From NCBI GenBank assembly GCA_018883545.1, contig JAHLEH010000007.1:62001-126000 (forward strand): 64,000 nucleotides of DNA. Reading direction: 5' to 3'. Below, one piece after another: positions 17,138 to 27,261 of the stretch. Numbering within the stretch: the stretch's first letter is position 1; each line of letters opens with the position of its first letter. Below the pieces are notes generated by a model, which worked only from the letters and a program-made list of their open reading frames with translations, was not told the DNA's origin and did not search any database. Made by a program: the position numbers and the translations under genes. The DNA comes from Marixanthotalea marina. Its GTDB lineage: Bacteria > Bacteroidota > Bacteroidia > Flavobacteriales > Flavobacteriaceae.

Positions 17138-18607
17138 TCACTCAACCCCAAATTCTTTCATTTCCTGTAGGGGTTCTAAAGTTTCCTCATTATTCCAAAT
17201 GCTATTGTCAAATTTGGTTAATGTTTGGTAAGGAACATTTTTTTCTTGAGTGATGTTCTTGTATTGATCTCTGGTCATATTTTCTGTAGACGAAATAAGC
17301 AGTTCTTTTTTGTATCGTACACTGCCCTCAATTTTAAAATCGGTACTTAGTTTATAACGCTCTTTACTGTTTTGAATTAGTGTAAGATCTCTGCTCACAT
17401 AAAAATAACTTCCTGTTTCTATGTTTGTGTATTTGGGCTGGTAGAAGTTATCTTTTTGTTTTTCATAAATTATGGTTCCGTTATACAGATTGTCTTCATA
17501 TTTAACACCTAAAATAAGTTTCAAGTTAAGTTTTCTACCGTGTCTGTTTTCAAAATAACCAAAATTTATTCTGGTGATAGCATAATCGCTATCGGAAATA
17601 AATAATTTACCACTCAACTTGGCTTTGCCTTTTCGAGGCTTGTAGCTAATTACATAGGTAAGGTTACCGTTGTAAGTGGTTACGTCATCTATTTCATGAT
17701 CATAAAGCTTAGTATCTAAAAGATTATATAGCATGTATTGTGATCTGTTAATGGGACTTATTACATCGCCTTTTAGGGAATTAACTCCAAGTTCTTGCTT
17801 TTGTTCTCTTTTTTGTTCTTCCTTTAATTCTTTGGCCAACGATAGAGAATCTTCAACTTTAAACAATCCTGTTTTTACTTTATAGGTTTTGGTGGTGTCT
17901 AAATAGCTTAGTAAAATATGTTGGGCACGTTCTTGAACATTTTTAAGCGAAAAGTTCTTGTTGTGGTCCAGTAGTTTCGTCGCTTTATCCACTACCAGTT
18001 TAGTGGAGTCTAATCTTTTGGCATACAGTGTGCCCTTAAAGTCTGTGAAATGAATAGTTTCGCTGTTCATAATAGCCTTAGTAAGGGCTTGTAAATCTGT
18101 ATTGGCTTGTGCTAATTTTTGTTTGCTAACGTGGGTTGCTTTGTCTATTTCAAAATCCAAATTTTCAAAATCAACATAATTGGTGGTGCGACTAAACAAA
18201 TGATATTTTTTTAAGCTTGTGCTGTAGTTGGTTTTGACGTTACTTTTTGCACGTGCTATAATGGAATCTATATTTGGCCTTTTATTGCTTATATAAACAG
18301 TGTTTAGTTGGTTAAGGACTTGTTCTAGTTTTATTATATAATCTTCCTTTTTTAGGGTTTCAAGGTCTATGGTTTTATCCAAGTAACCCATGCATGAAAT
18401 TTTTATTGAGTTGTTTTCTAAATCGTTAAGATTAATTGTGAAATAACCTTCTTCGTTAGAAATAACACCTCTGTGTTCCCCAGTTCTTACAGAAGCAAAG
18501 GGTATGGGCTCATTGGAGCTTTTTTCAATCAATTGCACCGAAATATTTTGGGATATTATAAATTGAAAGCTGAAAAATGTTAGAATAAGGAAGGTTAAAT
18601 GTTTCAT
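17138..18607 (-). CDS. carboxypeptidase-like regulatory domain protein, outer-membrane associated
   Basis: A 489-residue exported protein: signal peptide (about 1-19), one CarboxypepD_reg-like domain (about 22-95; SSNEPIPFASVRTGEHRGVI, then SNEEGYFTINL) and a long region built of beta-strands (YHLFSRTTNYVDFE; LTYVISYKPRKGKAKLSGKL). There is no plug or barrel of a TonB receptor. The architecture resembles Bacteroidota outer-surface proteins of unknown function such as DUF5686-like members, though I cannot assign that family firmly. A charged Glu/Lys patch (LKEEQKREQKQE) lies mid-protein. It is transcribed away from ychF. Confidence 0.65.
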   Translation of the reverse strand: MKHLTFLILTFFSFQFIISQNISVQLIEKSSNEPIPFASVRTGEHRGVISNEEGYFTINLNDLENNSIKISCMGYLDKTIDLETLKKEDYIIKLEQVLNQLNTVYISNKRPNIDSIIARAKSNVKTNYSTSLKKYHLFSRTTNYVDFENLDFEIDKATHVSKQKLAQANTDLQALTKAIMNSETIHFTDFKGTLYAKRLDSTKLVVDKATKLLDHNKNFSLKNVQERAQHILLSYLDTTKTYKVKTGLFKVEDSLSLAKELKEEQKREQKQELGVNSLKGDVISPINRSQYMLYNLLDTKLYDHEIDDVTTYNGNLTYVISYKPRKGKAKLSGKLFISDSDYAITRINFGYFENRHGRKLNLKLILGVKYEDNLYNGTIIYEKQKDNFYQPKYTNIETGSYFYVSRDLTLIQNSKERYKLSTDFKIEGSVRYKKELLISSTENMTRDQYKNITQEKNVPYQTLTKFDNSIWNNEETLEPLQEMKEFGVE

Positions 18608-18696
18608 GGAAAATGTATTCTATTAAAAAACGATTCACGTTTTAAAATGTTACAGCAAAAGCTTTTAGAAAATTATAAATTAGATTGAATATAATC

Positions 18697-18704
18697 TATA
18701 TTTG
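18697..18704 (+). promoter_or_regulatory. -7 element for ychF
   Basis: TATATTTG at 18697-18704, followed by cactctcg, the same string seen at the tRNA-Pro promoter. A TTG at the ideal distance is not visible, so only the -7 element is well supported. Leader of about 60 nt. Confidence 0.5.
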
Positions 18705-18769
18705 CACTCTCGAAATTTAAACCATTTATATTCCTTATGTGTTAGGGATATCATAAAATATTATAAATA

Positions 18770-19864
18770 ATGAAAGCAGGAATTGTAGGATTGCCAAACG
18801 TAGGGAAATCAACGTTGTTTAATTGCTTGTCGAATGCCAAGGCACAAAGTGCCAATTTCCCATTCTGTACCATCGAGCCTAATGTTGGTGTGGTAAATGT
18901 ACCAGATCCGCGTTTGGAAAAGTTGACGGAATTGGTAAACCCGCAACGCGTGCAACCTGCCACTGTGGAGATTGTTGATATTGCCGGATTGGTAAAAGGC
19001 GCCAGTAAAGGTGAAGGTTTGGGCAACCAGTTTTTAGCAAACATTCGTGAAACCGATGCGATTTTGCATGTATTGCGCTGTTTCGATAACGATAATATTG
19101 TGCATGTAGATGGTAACGTCAATCCTATTCGAGATAAGGAAACCATCGATATGGAGTTGCAGTTGAAGGATTTGGAAACTGTAGAAAAGAAATTGGATAA
19201 AGTAAAGCGCGCTGCTAAAACAGGCAACAAAGATGCTCAAAAAGAAGAAACGGTTTTGTTGAAAATAAAGGAAGGTTTGGAATCCGGGACTTCGGTGCGG
19301 GCATTGGAGTTTAGTGAAGATGATGATAAAGATTTTGTAAAACCTATGCAGTTTATTACCGATAAACCTGTAATGTATGTTTGTAATGTAGACGAGGGTT
19401 CTGCTGTGTCTGGTAATGCCTACGTTGAAAAGGTGAAAGAAGCCGTTAAGGACGAAAATGCTGAGGTTTTGGTGTTGGCCGTGGCCATTGAAGCCGATAT
19501 TAACGAATTGGATGATTACGAAGAACGTCAACTATTTTTACAGGATATGGGCTTAGATGATCCGGGCTCGGCGAAGTTAATCCGTTCGGCCTATAAACTA
19601 TTAAACCAGCAAACCTACTTTACTGCTGGGGTGAAGGAAGTACGTGCATGGACTGTAGACGTAGGAGCTACAGCGCCGCAAGCTGCTGGTGTTATCCATA
19701 CAGATTTTGAAAAAGGCTTTATCCGTGCCGAAGTAATTGCCTATGATGACTATGTTAACTATGGTAGTGAATCTAAGGTGAAAGAAGCCGGTAAAATGCG
19801 TGTTGAAGGCAAAAATTATATAGTTAAGGATGGCGATATCATGCATTTCCTATTTAATGTATAG
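18770..19864 (+). CDS. ychF: redox-regulated ATPase YchF (Obg-like, OLA1 family)
   Basis: A 364-residue ribosome-associated P-loop ATPase of the Obg superfamily. Motifs: P-loop [12 protein letters not shown] (6-17), switch region [14 protein letters not shown], Walker [18 protein letters not shown] and the C-terminal TGS domain (about 277-362; [29 protein letters not shown]). Length is standard. It is a single-gene unit with its own promoter and terminator. The family binds the ribosome and prefers ATP over GTP. Confidence 0.97.
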   Translation: MKAGIVGLPNVGKSTLFNCLSNAKAQSANFPFCTIEPNVGVVNVPDPRLEKLTELVNPQRVQPATVEIVDIAGLVKGASKGEGLGNQFLANIRETDAILHVLRCFDNDNIVHVDGNVNPIRDKETIDMELQLKDLETVEKKLDKVKRAAKTGNKDAQKEETVLLKIKEGLESGTSVRALEFSEDDDKDFVKPMQFITDKPVMYVCNVDEGSAVSGNAYVEKVKEAVKDENAEVLVLAVAIEADINELDDYEERQLFLQDMGLDDPGSAKLIRSAYKLLNQQTYFTAGVKEVRAWTVDVGATAPQAAGVIHTDFEKGFIRAEVIAYDDYVNYGSESKVKEAGKMRVEGKNYIVKDGDIMHFLFNV

Positions 19865-19890
19865 CAACTGGTTTGTAGTTGTTTAAACAG

Positions 19891-19925
19891 TCCATTCTTC
19901 AATTCTGAGAATGGATTTTTTATTT
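19891..19925 (+). terminator. intrinsic terminator of ychF
   Basis: Stem tccattct / agaatgga with loop tcaattctg, followed by a T-rich run, 27 nt after the ychF stop codon. Confidence 0.8.
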
Positions 19926-19998
19926 ATACTGTTTTTGAACATCGTAAATTAATAATTTCCAAGCCAAGCACTTTTACTGACACTGCTATTTTAGCAAA

Positions 19999-20901
19999 AT
20001 GAAATCTACCAAAACATTTGTATATGGTGTCCTTATAGGGCTATTGGGTATTGTAATGTTCTCATCTAAGGCTGTGATGGTAAAGTTGGCCTATAACTAT
20101 GAGGTGGATAGTATTAGCGTTTTACTATTGCGAATGCTATTTGCGTTTCCGTTTTATGTGGCTATTCTTATTTGGAACCGGAAACAAAAAACCACACTTC
20201 CTTTAGAGCCTAGAGATTATTATTGGTTGGTAGGTTTTGGGGTTATTGGTTATTATTCCTCCAGTTATTTCGATTTTGTGGGGTTAAGCTACATCAAGGC
20301 GAGTTTGGAACGCATCATTCTATTTTTATATCCAACCATGGTGCTTATATTTAATAAGTTGTTTTTGAAACAGCCTATCTCAAAAGTACAGGCAGGAGCG
20401 ATTCTATTAACCTATTTGGGTGTTTTATTGGCTTTTGGAGATGAGGTTTCCATCTCTGGTAGTGATACGTATATTGGCGGTATTTTTATTTTGCTGAGTG
20501 CTGTAACTTATGCCGCGTATTTGGTGGGCAGTGGCTGGCTTATACCTAAATTTGGAGTGACTAAATTTACGTCGTATGCTATGGTAGTTTCTTGTATTTG
20601 TGTATTCATTCATTTTTTAATTGTGAATGAGGCCGATATTTTTGGACTTCCCCGTCAAGTTTATGTGCTGGGCTTTTTAATAGCCATCATAGCCACAGTC
20701 ATTCCATCGTTTTTGGTGTCTAAATCCATCAGTATGATCAATTCTTCAAACTTTGCCATTGTAGCAGGTGCTGGGCCTATTTCAACCATAATTCTGGCAG
20801 GTATTTTCTTGGGGGAAGTGTTAACTTGGTTGCAATTGTTTGGTGCTTTGGTGGTTATAGCTGGTATTGTAATTGTGTCCGTTAGAAAAGGCGCCGATTA
20901 A
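19999..20901 (+). CDS. DMT superfamily transporter with EamA domains
   Basis: A 300-residue inner-membrane carrier with ten predicted helices forming two EamA repeats (about 8-140 and 150-292). Typical features include SKAVMVKLAYNYEVDSISVL in the first repeat and GAGPISTIILAGIFLGEVLT near the end of the second. The substrate is not predictable: members move amino acids, nucleosides or other metabolites. It lies between ychF and parE with its own upstream gap of 134 nt. Confidence 0.87.
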   Translation: MKSTKTFVYGVLIGLLGIVMFSSKAVMVKLAYNYEVDSISVLLLRMLFAFPFYVAILIWNRKQKTTLPLEPRDYYWLVGFGVIGYYSSSYFDFVGLSYIKASLERIILFLYPTMVLIFNKLFLKQPISKVQAGAILLTYLGVLLAFGDEVSISGSDTYIGGIFILLSAVTYAAYLVGSGWLIPKFGVTKFTSYAMVVSCICVFIHFLIVNEADIFGLPRQVYVLGFLIAIIATVIPSFLVSKSISMINSSNFAIVAGAGPISTIILAGIFLGEVLTWLQLFGALVVIAGIVIVSVRKGAD

Positions 20902-21021
20902 AGCCTTGAGGTTCTCAACAAAATCAACGAAACATTGTTAATTACTTTGTGTGCGGGCAGTTTCATTTTTTAAACCGATGTACTATATTAGCGTTCCCTC
21001 ATTAACTTTTGCTCGAGATAT

Positions 21022-22872
21022 ATGACAGAACAGACCAATTACACTGAAGATAACATACGCTCACTAGACTGGAAAGAACACATAAGAATGCGTCCAGGAA
21101 TGTATATCGGGAAGTTGGGCGATGGGTCTTCTCCAGATGATGGTATTTACATTCTTTTAAAAGAGGTTTTAGATAACTCCATAGACGAATTCGTAATGGG
21201 GGCTGGGAAAACTATTGAAATTTCCATTCAGGGCAATAAAGTTACCGTACGCGATTATGGGCGTGGTATTCCGTTGGGCAAGGTGGTAGACGTTGTGTCT
21301 AAAATGAATACCGGAGGGAAGTACGATACCAAAGCCTTTAAGAAATCAGTCGGCCTTAATGGTGTGGGTACCAAAGCGGTAAATGCATTGTCCAACTACT
21401 TTAGGGTAGAATCTACGCGTGATGGTAAATCAGCTTCCGCAGAATTTGAGCAAGGAAATCTAATTAACCAAGAGTTATTGGATGATACCTCACGTAGAAA
21501 AGGTACTAAAGTATCTTTTGTGCCCGATGAAATCATCTTCAAAAACTATAAGTTCAGGAATGAGTACATTATTAAAATGCTCAAAAACTATGTGTACTTA
21601 AATCCAGGATTGACCATTGTTTACAATGGGGAAAAGTACTATAGCGAAAATGGCCTTAAGGATTTATTAAGTGAAAACATAAACGAATCTGATAGAGCGT
21701 ATCCTATAATCCACCTTAGGGGTGACGATATAGAAATAGCGCTAACTCATAGCAAAACACAATACAGCGAAGAATACCATTCGTTTGTTAACGGACAAAA
21801 CACCACGCAAGGAGGAACGCATTTAGCAGCTTTTAGAGAAGGTTTGGTAAAAACCATTCGTGAGTTTTATGGCAAAAATTATGATGCTTCAGATATACGT
21901 AAATCGGTAGTAAGCGCCATTGCCATTAAGGTGATGGAACCGGTTTTTGAAAGTCAGACCAAAACCAAGTTGGGTTCAACCGATATGGGTGGTAACCTGC
22001 CAACAGTTCGTACCTATGTGAATGATTTCCTTAAAACTTATTTGGATAATTATTTGCATAAAAATCCAGAAACGGCAGATAAAATCCAACGTAAAATTTT
22101 GCAGGCCGAGCGCGAACGCAAAGAGTTGTCGGGTATAAGAAAATTGGCCAAAGACCGTGCTAAAAAAGCAAGCCTTCACAATAAAAAATTACGGGATTGC
22201 AGGGTTCATTTTGGAGATACCAAAAACGATAGAAGTTTAGAGTCTACCCTATTTATTACTGAGGGTGATTCGGCTTCGGGAAGTATTACAAAGTCTAGGG
22301 ATGTAAATACCCAGGCGGTATTCAGTTTAAAAGGAAAACCGTTGAACTGTTATGGCTTGAGCAAAAAAATTGTGTACGAAAATGAAGAGTTTAACCTACT
22401 TCAAGCTGCTTTAAATATTGAGGAATCGCTTGAAGATTTACGTTATAATAATGTGGTGATTGCTACTGATGCCGATGTGGATGGTATGCACATTCGTTTG
22501 TTGCTCATTACGTTTTTTCTTCAGTTTTTTCCTGAAGTAATTAAAGAAGGGCATTTGTACATTTTGCAAACGCCTTTGTTCAGGGTGCGTAATAAAAAAG
22601 AAACTATTTATTGCTATTCTGATGAAGAACGGGTTGCTGCCATTGAAAAGTTAAAACCTAAGCCTGAAATCACACGATTTAAAGGTTTGGGGGAAATATC
22701 GCCAGACGAGTTTAAGCATTTTATAGGTGAGGATATTCGTTTGGATCCTGTGATGTTGGATGAGAATATGTCTATAGAAGAATTGCTGGAATTTTATATG
22801 GGGAAGAATACACCTGATAGACAAGAGTTTATCATCGATAATTTGAAAGTAGAATTAGATATTATAGAATAA
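21022..22872 (+). CDS. parE: DNA topoisomerase IV subunit B
   Basis: A 616-residue type IIA topoisomerase ATPase subunit. The GHKL ATPase part has [21 protein letters not shown] and [14 protein letters not shown]. The Toprim domain has [20 protein letters not shown] and the metal-binding [14 protein letters not shown]. Length and the lack of the GyrB insertion fit ParE, and it is paired with a ParC-type gene downstream. Together they decatenate daughter chromosomes in the cytoplasm. The N-terminal region [20 protein letters not shown] is typical of the Bacteroidota enzyme. Confidence 0.93.
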   Translation: MTEQTNYTEDNIRSLDWKEHIRMRPGMYIGKLGDGSSPDDGIYILLKEVLDNSIDEFVMGAGKTIEISIQGNKVTVRDYGRGIPLGKVVDVVSKMNTGGKYDTKAFKKSVGLNGVGTKAVNALSNYFRVESTRDGKSASAEFEQGNLINQELLDDTSRRKGTKVSFVPDEIIFKNYKFRNEYIIKMLKNYVYLNPGLTIVYNGEKYYSENGLKDLLSENINESDRAYPIIHLRGDDIEIALTHSKTQYSEEYHSFVNGQNTTQGGTHLAAFREGLVKTIREFYGKNYDASDIRKSVVSAIAIKVMEPVFESQTKTKLGSTDMGGNLPTVRTYVNDFLKTYLDNYLHKNPETADKIQRKILQAERERKELSGIRKLAKDRAKKASLHNKKLRDCRVHFGDTKNDRSLESTLFITEGDSASGSITKSRDVNTQAVFSLKGKPLNCYGLSKKIVYENEEFNLLQAALNIEESLEDLRYNNVVIATDADVDGMHIRLLLITFFLQFFPEVIKEGHLYILQTPLFRVRNKKETIYCYSDEERVAAIEKLKPKPEITRFKGLGEISPDEFKHFIGEDIRLDPVMLDENMSIEELLEFYMGKNTPDRQEFIIDNLKVELDIIE

Positions 22873-23038
22873 ATAGTACTTGAAATTATGTAATTAATAT
22901 TTTAAGGTAAAAAAAATAAGAATCTGATTAAAAAAACACATTAAAATAACAATTATATAATAGTTTAGAATTAATTTTGCAGTATAAAAATAGATGAATT
23001 GTTAAACACCTGTTTTTGCAGGATTAATACTAAACAAA

Positions 23039-23185
23039 ATGTTATACGATAAAGAAAAAAAAGGAAAAGTAAAAAGGTCTTACGACTATCTACATCATGG
23101 TTTAAGTGACGATAGTGATAGGAAACCAAAGCATAGGGTACCAACCATGCTAAATGGTAAACCAAGAGTAAATATTAATAATTAA
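23039..23185 (+). CDS. small basic ORF directly abutting parC
   Basis: A 48-codon reading frame, beginning MLYDKEKKGKVKRSYDYLHH and ending PRVNINN, rich in Lys, Arg, His and Asp with no hydrophobic segment. Its TAA stop is immediately followed by the parC ATG with no spacing, which is the geometry of translational coupling. Upstream lies a possible -7 box, TAATTTTG at 22972-22979. I do not recognise a family. It could be a real small protein or a leader ORF controlling parC; the interval 22873-23038 otherwise holds only AT-rich sequence. Confidence 0.5.
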   Translation: MLYDKEKKGKVKRSYDYLHHGLSDDSDRKPKHRVPTMLNGKPRVNINN

Positions 23186-25849
23186 ATGATAGAAAACGGC
23201 GACGATTTAATTAACGAACAAGACGAACCAAAAGAAACCATTACCCGTGTAACGGGCATGTATAAAGATTGGTTTTTAGATTATGCATCCTACGTTATTT
23301 TAGAACGCGCTGTCCCGGCCATAGAAGATGGCTTTAAACCAGTACAGCGCCGCATCATGCATTCCATGAAGGATTTGGATGATGGGCGCTACAATAAAGT
23401 GGCCAACATTGTGGGTCATACCATGCAGTACCATCCTCATGGCGATGCTAGTATTGCCGATGCCATGGTGCAAATTGGCCAAAAAGACTTATTAATAGAT
23501 ACCCAAGGGAACTGGGGAAATATTTTAACGGGTGACGGTGCTGCGGCATCCCGTTATATAGAAGCGCGTTTGTCTAAGTTTGCCCTAGATGTTGTTTACA
23601 ATCCAAAAATAACCGAGTGGCAAGCTTCTTATGATGGCAGGCGTAAAGAACCTGTTAATTTGCCGGTTATGTTCCCATTATTGTTGGCGCAGGGTGGCGA
23701 AGGTATCGCCGTTGGTTTGTCAACAAAAATACTACCACACAATTTTATAGAATTAATAGATGCTTCGGTAAAGCATTTAAAAGGAAAGCGTTTTACCATA
23801 GTGCCCGATTTCCCAACGGGAGGTATTGCCGATTTTACAAATTACAATGATGGCAATAGGGGTGGGCGCGTACGTGTTAGAGCCAAAATATCCCAATTGG
23901 ATAAAAACACGCTGGTCATTACCGAAATTCCGTTCGGTACCAACACATCGTCTTTAATAGATAGTATTTTAAAGGCCAATGACAAGGGCAAAATAAAAAT
24001 CAAAAAAATTGAGGACAATACAGCTGAAAACGTAGAGATTTTGGTGCATCTGCCTTCTGGAATTTCACCAGATAAAACCATCGATGCCCTTTATGCGTTT
24101 ACAAACTGTGAGGTATCCATATCACCATTAGGCTGTGTTATTGAAGACAATAAACCTTTGTTTATTGGGGTTTCGGAAATGCTTAGACGCTCTACCGATA
24201 ATACTGTTGAGCTCTTAAGAAGTGATCTTGAAATTAAATTAGGTGAACTGGAAGAACAATGGCATTTTGCGTCATTGGAACGCATTTTTATTGAAAACAG
24301 GATTTACCGCGATATTGAAGAAGAGGAAACCTGGGAAGGTGTTATTGCTGCCATAGATAAAGGACTTCAACCACACATAAAACATTTGAAGCGTGCTATT
24401 ACTGAAGAAGATATTGTTCGGTTGACGGAGATTCGTATCAAACGTATTTCAAAATTCGATATTGATAAAGCCCAACAAAAAATAGATGCGCTTGAAGAAC
24501 AAATAGCCGAGGTAAAACACCATTTGGCCCACATTATAGATTATGCCATAGCTTACTTTACCAGACTTAAAAAAGATTATGGCGAAGGGCGTGAGCGTAA
24601 AACCGAAATTAGGGTATTTGACGATGTTGATGCGACTAAAGTAGTGATTAGAAACACGAAGCTTTATGTAAATAGGGAAGAAGGTTTCGTGGGTACATCG
24701 TTAAAAAGGGACGAATATGTTTGCGATTGTAGCGATATAGACGATATTATTGTGTTTACCAAAGAAGGTAAAATGATGGTCACCAAGGTGGATTCTAAGA
24801 CCTTTGTGGGCAAAGATGTCATTCACGTGACTGTCTTTAAGAAAAAAGATAAGCGTACTATTTACAATATGGTTTATAGAGATGGCAAAAGTGGCCCATC
24901 TTATATAAAACGCTTTGCAGTAACGGGCGTTACTAGAGATCGGGAATACGACTTAACGAACGGAAATAAACAATCTACCGTTTTGTATTTCTCGGCTAAC
25001 CCTAATGGAGAAGCCGAAGTGGTTACCGTTTTGTTACGACAAGTTGGTAGTATCAAGAAACTGAAATGGGATATCGATTTTTCAGATATTCTCATAAAAG
25101 GCCGTACATCCAAAGGGAATTTGGTTACCAAATATTCCGTAAAACGTATAGAATTAAAAGAAAAGGGCGTATCGACCTTGAAACCAAGAAAGATTTGGTT
25201 TGATGATACTGTACAGCGTTTAAACGTTGACGGTAGAGGTGAGTTGATAGGTGAATTTAGGGGTGAGGATCGTATTCTTATTATCACACAATCGGGAACG
25301 GTAAAAACCATTATACCGGAGATAACAGCCCATTTTGAAGATGATATGATTGTGTTGGAAAAATGGATCCCCAAAAAACCTATTTCGGTCATTTATTATG
25401 ATGGTGAAAAGGAACGTTACTACGTGAAACGTTTCTTGATAGAAAACGAGAACAAGGAAGAAATTTTCATTACCGAAAACGAAAAATCGCAATTAGAGAT
25501 CGTATCAACCGATTGGCGTCCTATGGTTGAGGTTGTATATGCGAAACAGCGAGGCAAAGATCAGAAGGACAACCAAGAAGTTAATCTTGAGGATTTTATT
25601 GCTGTTAAAGGAATAAAAGCTTTGGGCAACCAATTAACCACTGAAAAAATTAAGCAAATCAATATGTTAGATTCGTTGCCTTATGAGGCACCCGAAGAAG
25701 TGCATGCTGATGACATTGAAGTGGTTGATGAAGAAACGTTTTCTAATGACGAAAATAGAATGGAACAAAAATCAAGCAGTACCCAAAGTAATAATGAGGG
25801 TGATTCGGATTCTCAACCTGGAGGGGAAGGGCAAATTACTTTATTTTAA
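23186..25849 (+). CDS. parC: DNA topoisomerase IV subunit A
   Basis: An 887-residue breakage-reunion subunit. The catalytic tyrosine is Tyr124 in AAASRYIEARLS, within the CAP-like domain (VPAIEDGFKPVQRRIMHSMK; MQYHPHGDASIADAMVQIGQ). A coiled-coil gate (about 410-460; DKAQQKIDALEEQIAEVKHH) is followed by a C-terminal beta-pinwheel without a clear GyrA-box. The last 60 residues are an acidic, Ser/Gln-rich tail (EEVHADDIEVVDEETFSNDE onward), longer than in most relatives. Together with parE it forms topoisomerase IV. The 3' end overlaps the convergent DUF192 gene by 4 nt. Confidence 0.93.
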   Translation: MIENGDDLINEQDEPKETITRVTGMYKDWFLDYASYVILERAVPAIEDGFKPVQRRIMHSMKDLDDGRYNKVANIVGHTMQYHPHGDASIADAMVQIGQKDLLIDTQGNWGNILTGDGAAASRYIEARLSKFALDVVYNPKITEWQASYDGRRKEPVNLPVMFPLLLAQGGEGIAVGLSTKILPHNFIELIDASVKHLKGKRFTIVPDFPTGGIADFTNYNDGNRGGRVRVRAKISQLDKNTLVITEIPFGTNTSSLIDSILKANDKGKIKIKKIEDNTAENVEILVHLPSGISPDKTIDALYAFTNCEVSISPLGCVIEDNKPLFIGVSEMLRRSTDNTVELLRSDLEIKLGELEEQWHFASLERIFIENRIYRDIEEEETWEGVIAAIDKGLQPHIKHLKRAITEEDIVRLTEIRIKRISKFDIDKAQQKIDALEEQIAEVKHHLAHIIDYAIAYFTRLKKDYGEGRERKTEIRVFDDVDATKVVIRNTKLYVNREEGFVGTSLKRDEYVCDCSDIDDIIVFTKEGKMMVTKVDSKTFVGKDVIHVTVFKKKDKRTIYNMVYRDGKSGPSYIKRFAVTGVTRDREYDLTNGNKQSTVLYFSANPNGEAEVVTVLLRQVGSIKKLKWDIDFSDILIKGRTSKGNLVTKYSVKRIELKEKGVSTLKPRKIWFDDTVQRLNVDGRGELIGEFRGEDRILIITQSGTVKTIIPEITAHFEDDMIVLEKWIPKKPISVIYYDGEKERYYVKRFLIENENKEEIFITENEKSQLEIVSTDWRPMVEVVYAKQRGKDQKDNQEVNLEDFIAVKGIKALGNQLTTEKIKQINMLDSLPYEAPEEVHADDIEVVDEETFSNDENRMEQKSSSTQSNNEGDSDSQPGGEGQITLF

Positions 25850-26328
25850 TACCAGCTTAAACTATCGCCTACCTTAAGAGTCCATTGATCTGATAAGCCT
25901 GCGTTTATTTCCAAAACGTATTTGGCAGGCACATTTGACGGTAATGAATTTTCATCAAGCGGTTTGGCATTTTTTTGGAAACTCACGATTTTTTTATTTT
26001 CACCTACATAGATGATGTCTAAAGGGAACTGAGTGTTTTTCATATAGAAATAACGTTGGGTAACATCATCAAAAACAAAAAGCATTGCTTGGTTTGTTTT
26101 CATTGAGCTTCGGTACATTAAACCAGTTTGGGTGTCGAATTCAGTATCGGCAATTTCTATATCTAATTTAACTTCTGTAGAATCGGTTGCTATTTTGTGA
26201 ATAACGAGTTCGCCTTCTTTTGTAAAGGATACTTCAGTTTGTTTTACTGTTGTTTTCTTGTCTTCTTTACAAGCATAAAAACCAATGAGCATCATTGTTA
26301 AAATACAAGTCTTAAAAAGTACCTTCAT
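25846..26328 (-). CDS. DUF192 domain lipoprotein
   Basis: A 160-residue lipoprotein (lipobox MLIGFYACKED, Cys near residue 20) with a DUF192 beta-barrel: IADTEFDTQTGLMYRSSM, MLFVFDD, then MKNTQFPLDIIYVGENKKIV and the ending VLEINAGLSDQW. DUF192 proteins are small exported beta-barrels of unknown biochemical role. It is the last gene of the nrnA-gldI-PPIase-lgt operon; its ATG overlaps the lgt stop by one base (TAATG), implying coupled translation. Its own stop overlaps the stop of convergent parC (ttaa). Confidence 0.88.
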   Translation of the reverse strand: MKVLFKTCILTMMLIGFYACKEDKKTTVKQTEVSFTKEGELVIHKIATDSTEVKLDIEIADTEFDTQTGLMYRSSMKTNQAMLFVFDDVTQRYFYMKNTQFPLDIIYVGENKKIVSFQKNAKPLDENSLPSNVPAKYVLEINAGLSDQWTLKVGDSLSWY

Positions 26329-27257
26329 TATTTTATGGGAGTTTTTGGTTTATAAACAAACATGAAATAAAGTCCGATTAAAATAAACGGAATGCTAAGC
26401 CATTGGCCGGTATTTAAACCAAACCAATTAATATACTCGTCACCTTGTGGTTCTTTTACAAATTCCACAAAGAAACGCACAGTCCACAATAGAATTAAAA
26501 ACAATCCGAATAAAAAGCCTGTTTGATCACTTTTTTGGGTTTTGGAATATACGAACCACAAAATAAGGAACACGAAAATATAACAGAACGATTCGTACAA
26601 TTGTGCGGGATGTCTATAGGGAATAGCTTCTAGTAAATTCGCGAATTGAGGGTCGCTGGTAACGGCATTATAGGCTTCTTGTACATCTTGAATGCCTGTT
26701 ATTTCTGTAATTTGATATCTGTTGTATGCATCTTGCACAAACCGAACACCTAGGTTGGAATCTGTTACCTTTCCAATAATTTCTGAATTTATAAAGTTGC
26801 CAATTCTAATAAAAACGGCACCCGAAGCCACAGAAATAACTACTCTGTCTAAAATCCAAAGTAACGATTTGTACTTATATTTTCTTCGGTATAAGTACAT
26901 GCCAATAATAATACCAATAGCAGCACCATGGCTAGCCAATCCTTGAAAGCCAGTAAATTCGATGCCGCCTTTAAACCGAAAAGGAAGAAAAATACTGAAG
27001 AAATCCTCTGATATTAATTCCGATTGGTAAAATAGCACATGTCCTAAACGCGCCCCAATCATAGTAGCTAAAACGGTATAAATGAAAAGCGGATCTAAAT
27101 AGTCTAGAGATATTTTTTCTTTAGTGAAAATACGCTTCATAATGTACCAACCTAAAATAAAGGCTATTACCCACATGAGGCTGTAAAAGTGTAGTTTAAA
27201 ATTTCCAACAATGTCTATTGCAGGTACAGGATTCCAATCAAATTTTAATAAGTACAT
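26328..27257 (-). CDS. lgt: prolipoprotein diacylglyceryl transferase
   Basis: A 309-residue inner-membrane enzyme that moves the diacylglyceryl group of phosphatidylglycerol onto the lipobox Cys of prolipoproteins. About seven helices; signature region FIRIGNFINSEIIGKVT with its Arg and Asn, GARLGHVLFYQ, SHGAAIGIIIG and RHPAQLYESF near the C-terminal side. Length is slightly above the usual 260-290 because of an insert after GVRFVQDAYNRYQ. It is fittingly in an operon with three lipoprotein genes (PPIase, gldI, DUF192). Confidence 0.95.
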   Translation of the reverse strand: MYLLKFDWNPVPAIDIVGNFKLHFYSLMWVIAFILGWYIMKRIFTKEKISLDYLDPLFIYTVLATMIGARLGHVLFYQSELISEDFFSIFLPFRFKGGIEFTGFQGLASHGAAIGIIIGMYLYRRKYKYKSLLWILDRVVISVASGAVFIRIGNFINSEIIGKVTDSNLGVRFVQDAYNRYQITEITGIQDVQEAYNAVTSDPQFANLLEAIPYRHPAQLYESFCYIFVFLILWFVYSKTQKSDQTGFLFGLFLILLWTVRFFVEFVKEPQGDEYINWFGLNTGQWLSIPFILIGLYFMFVYKPKTPIK

Positions 27258-27261
27258 GTTT

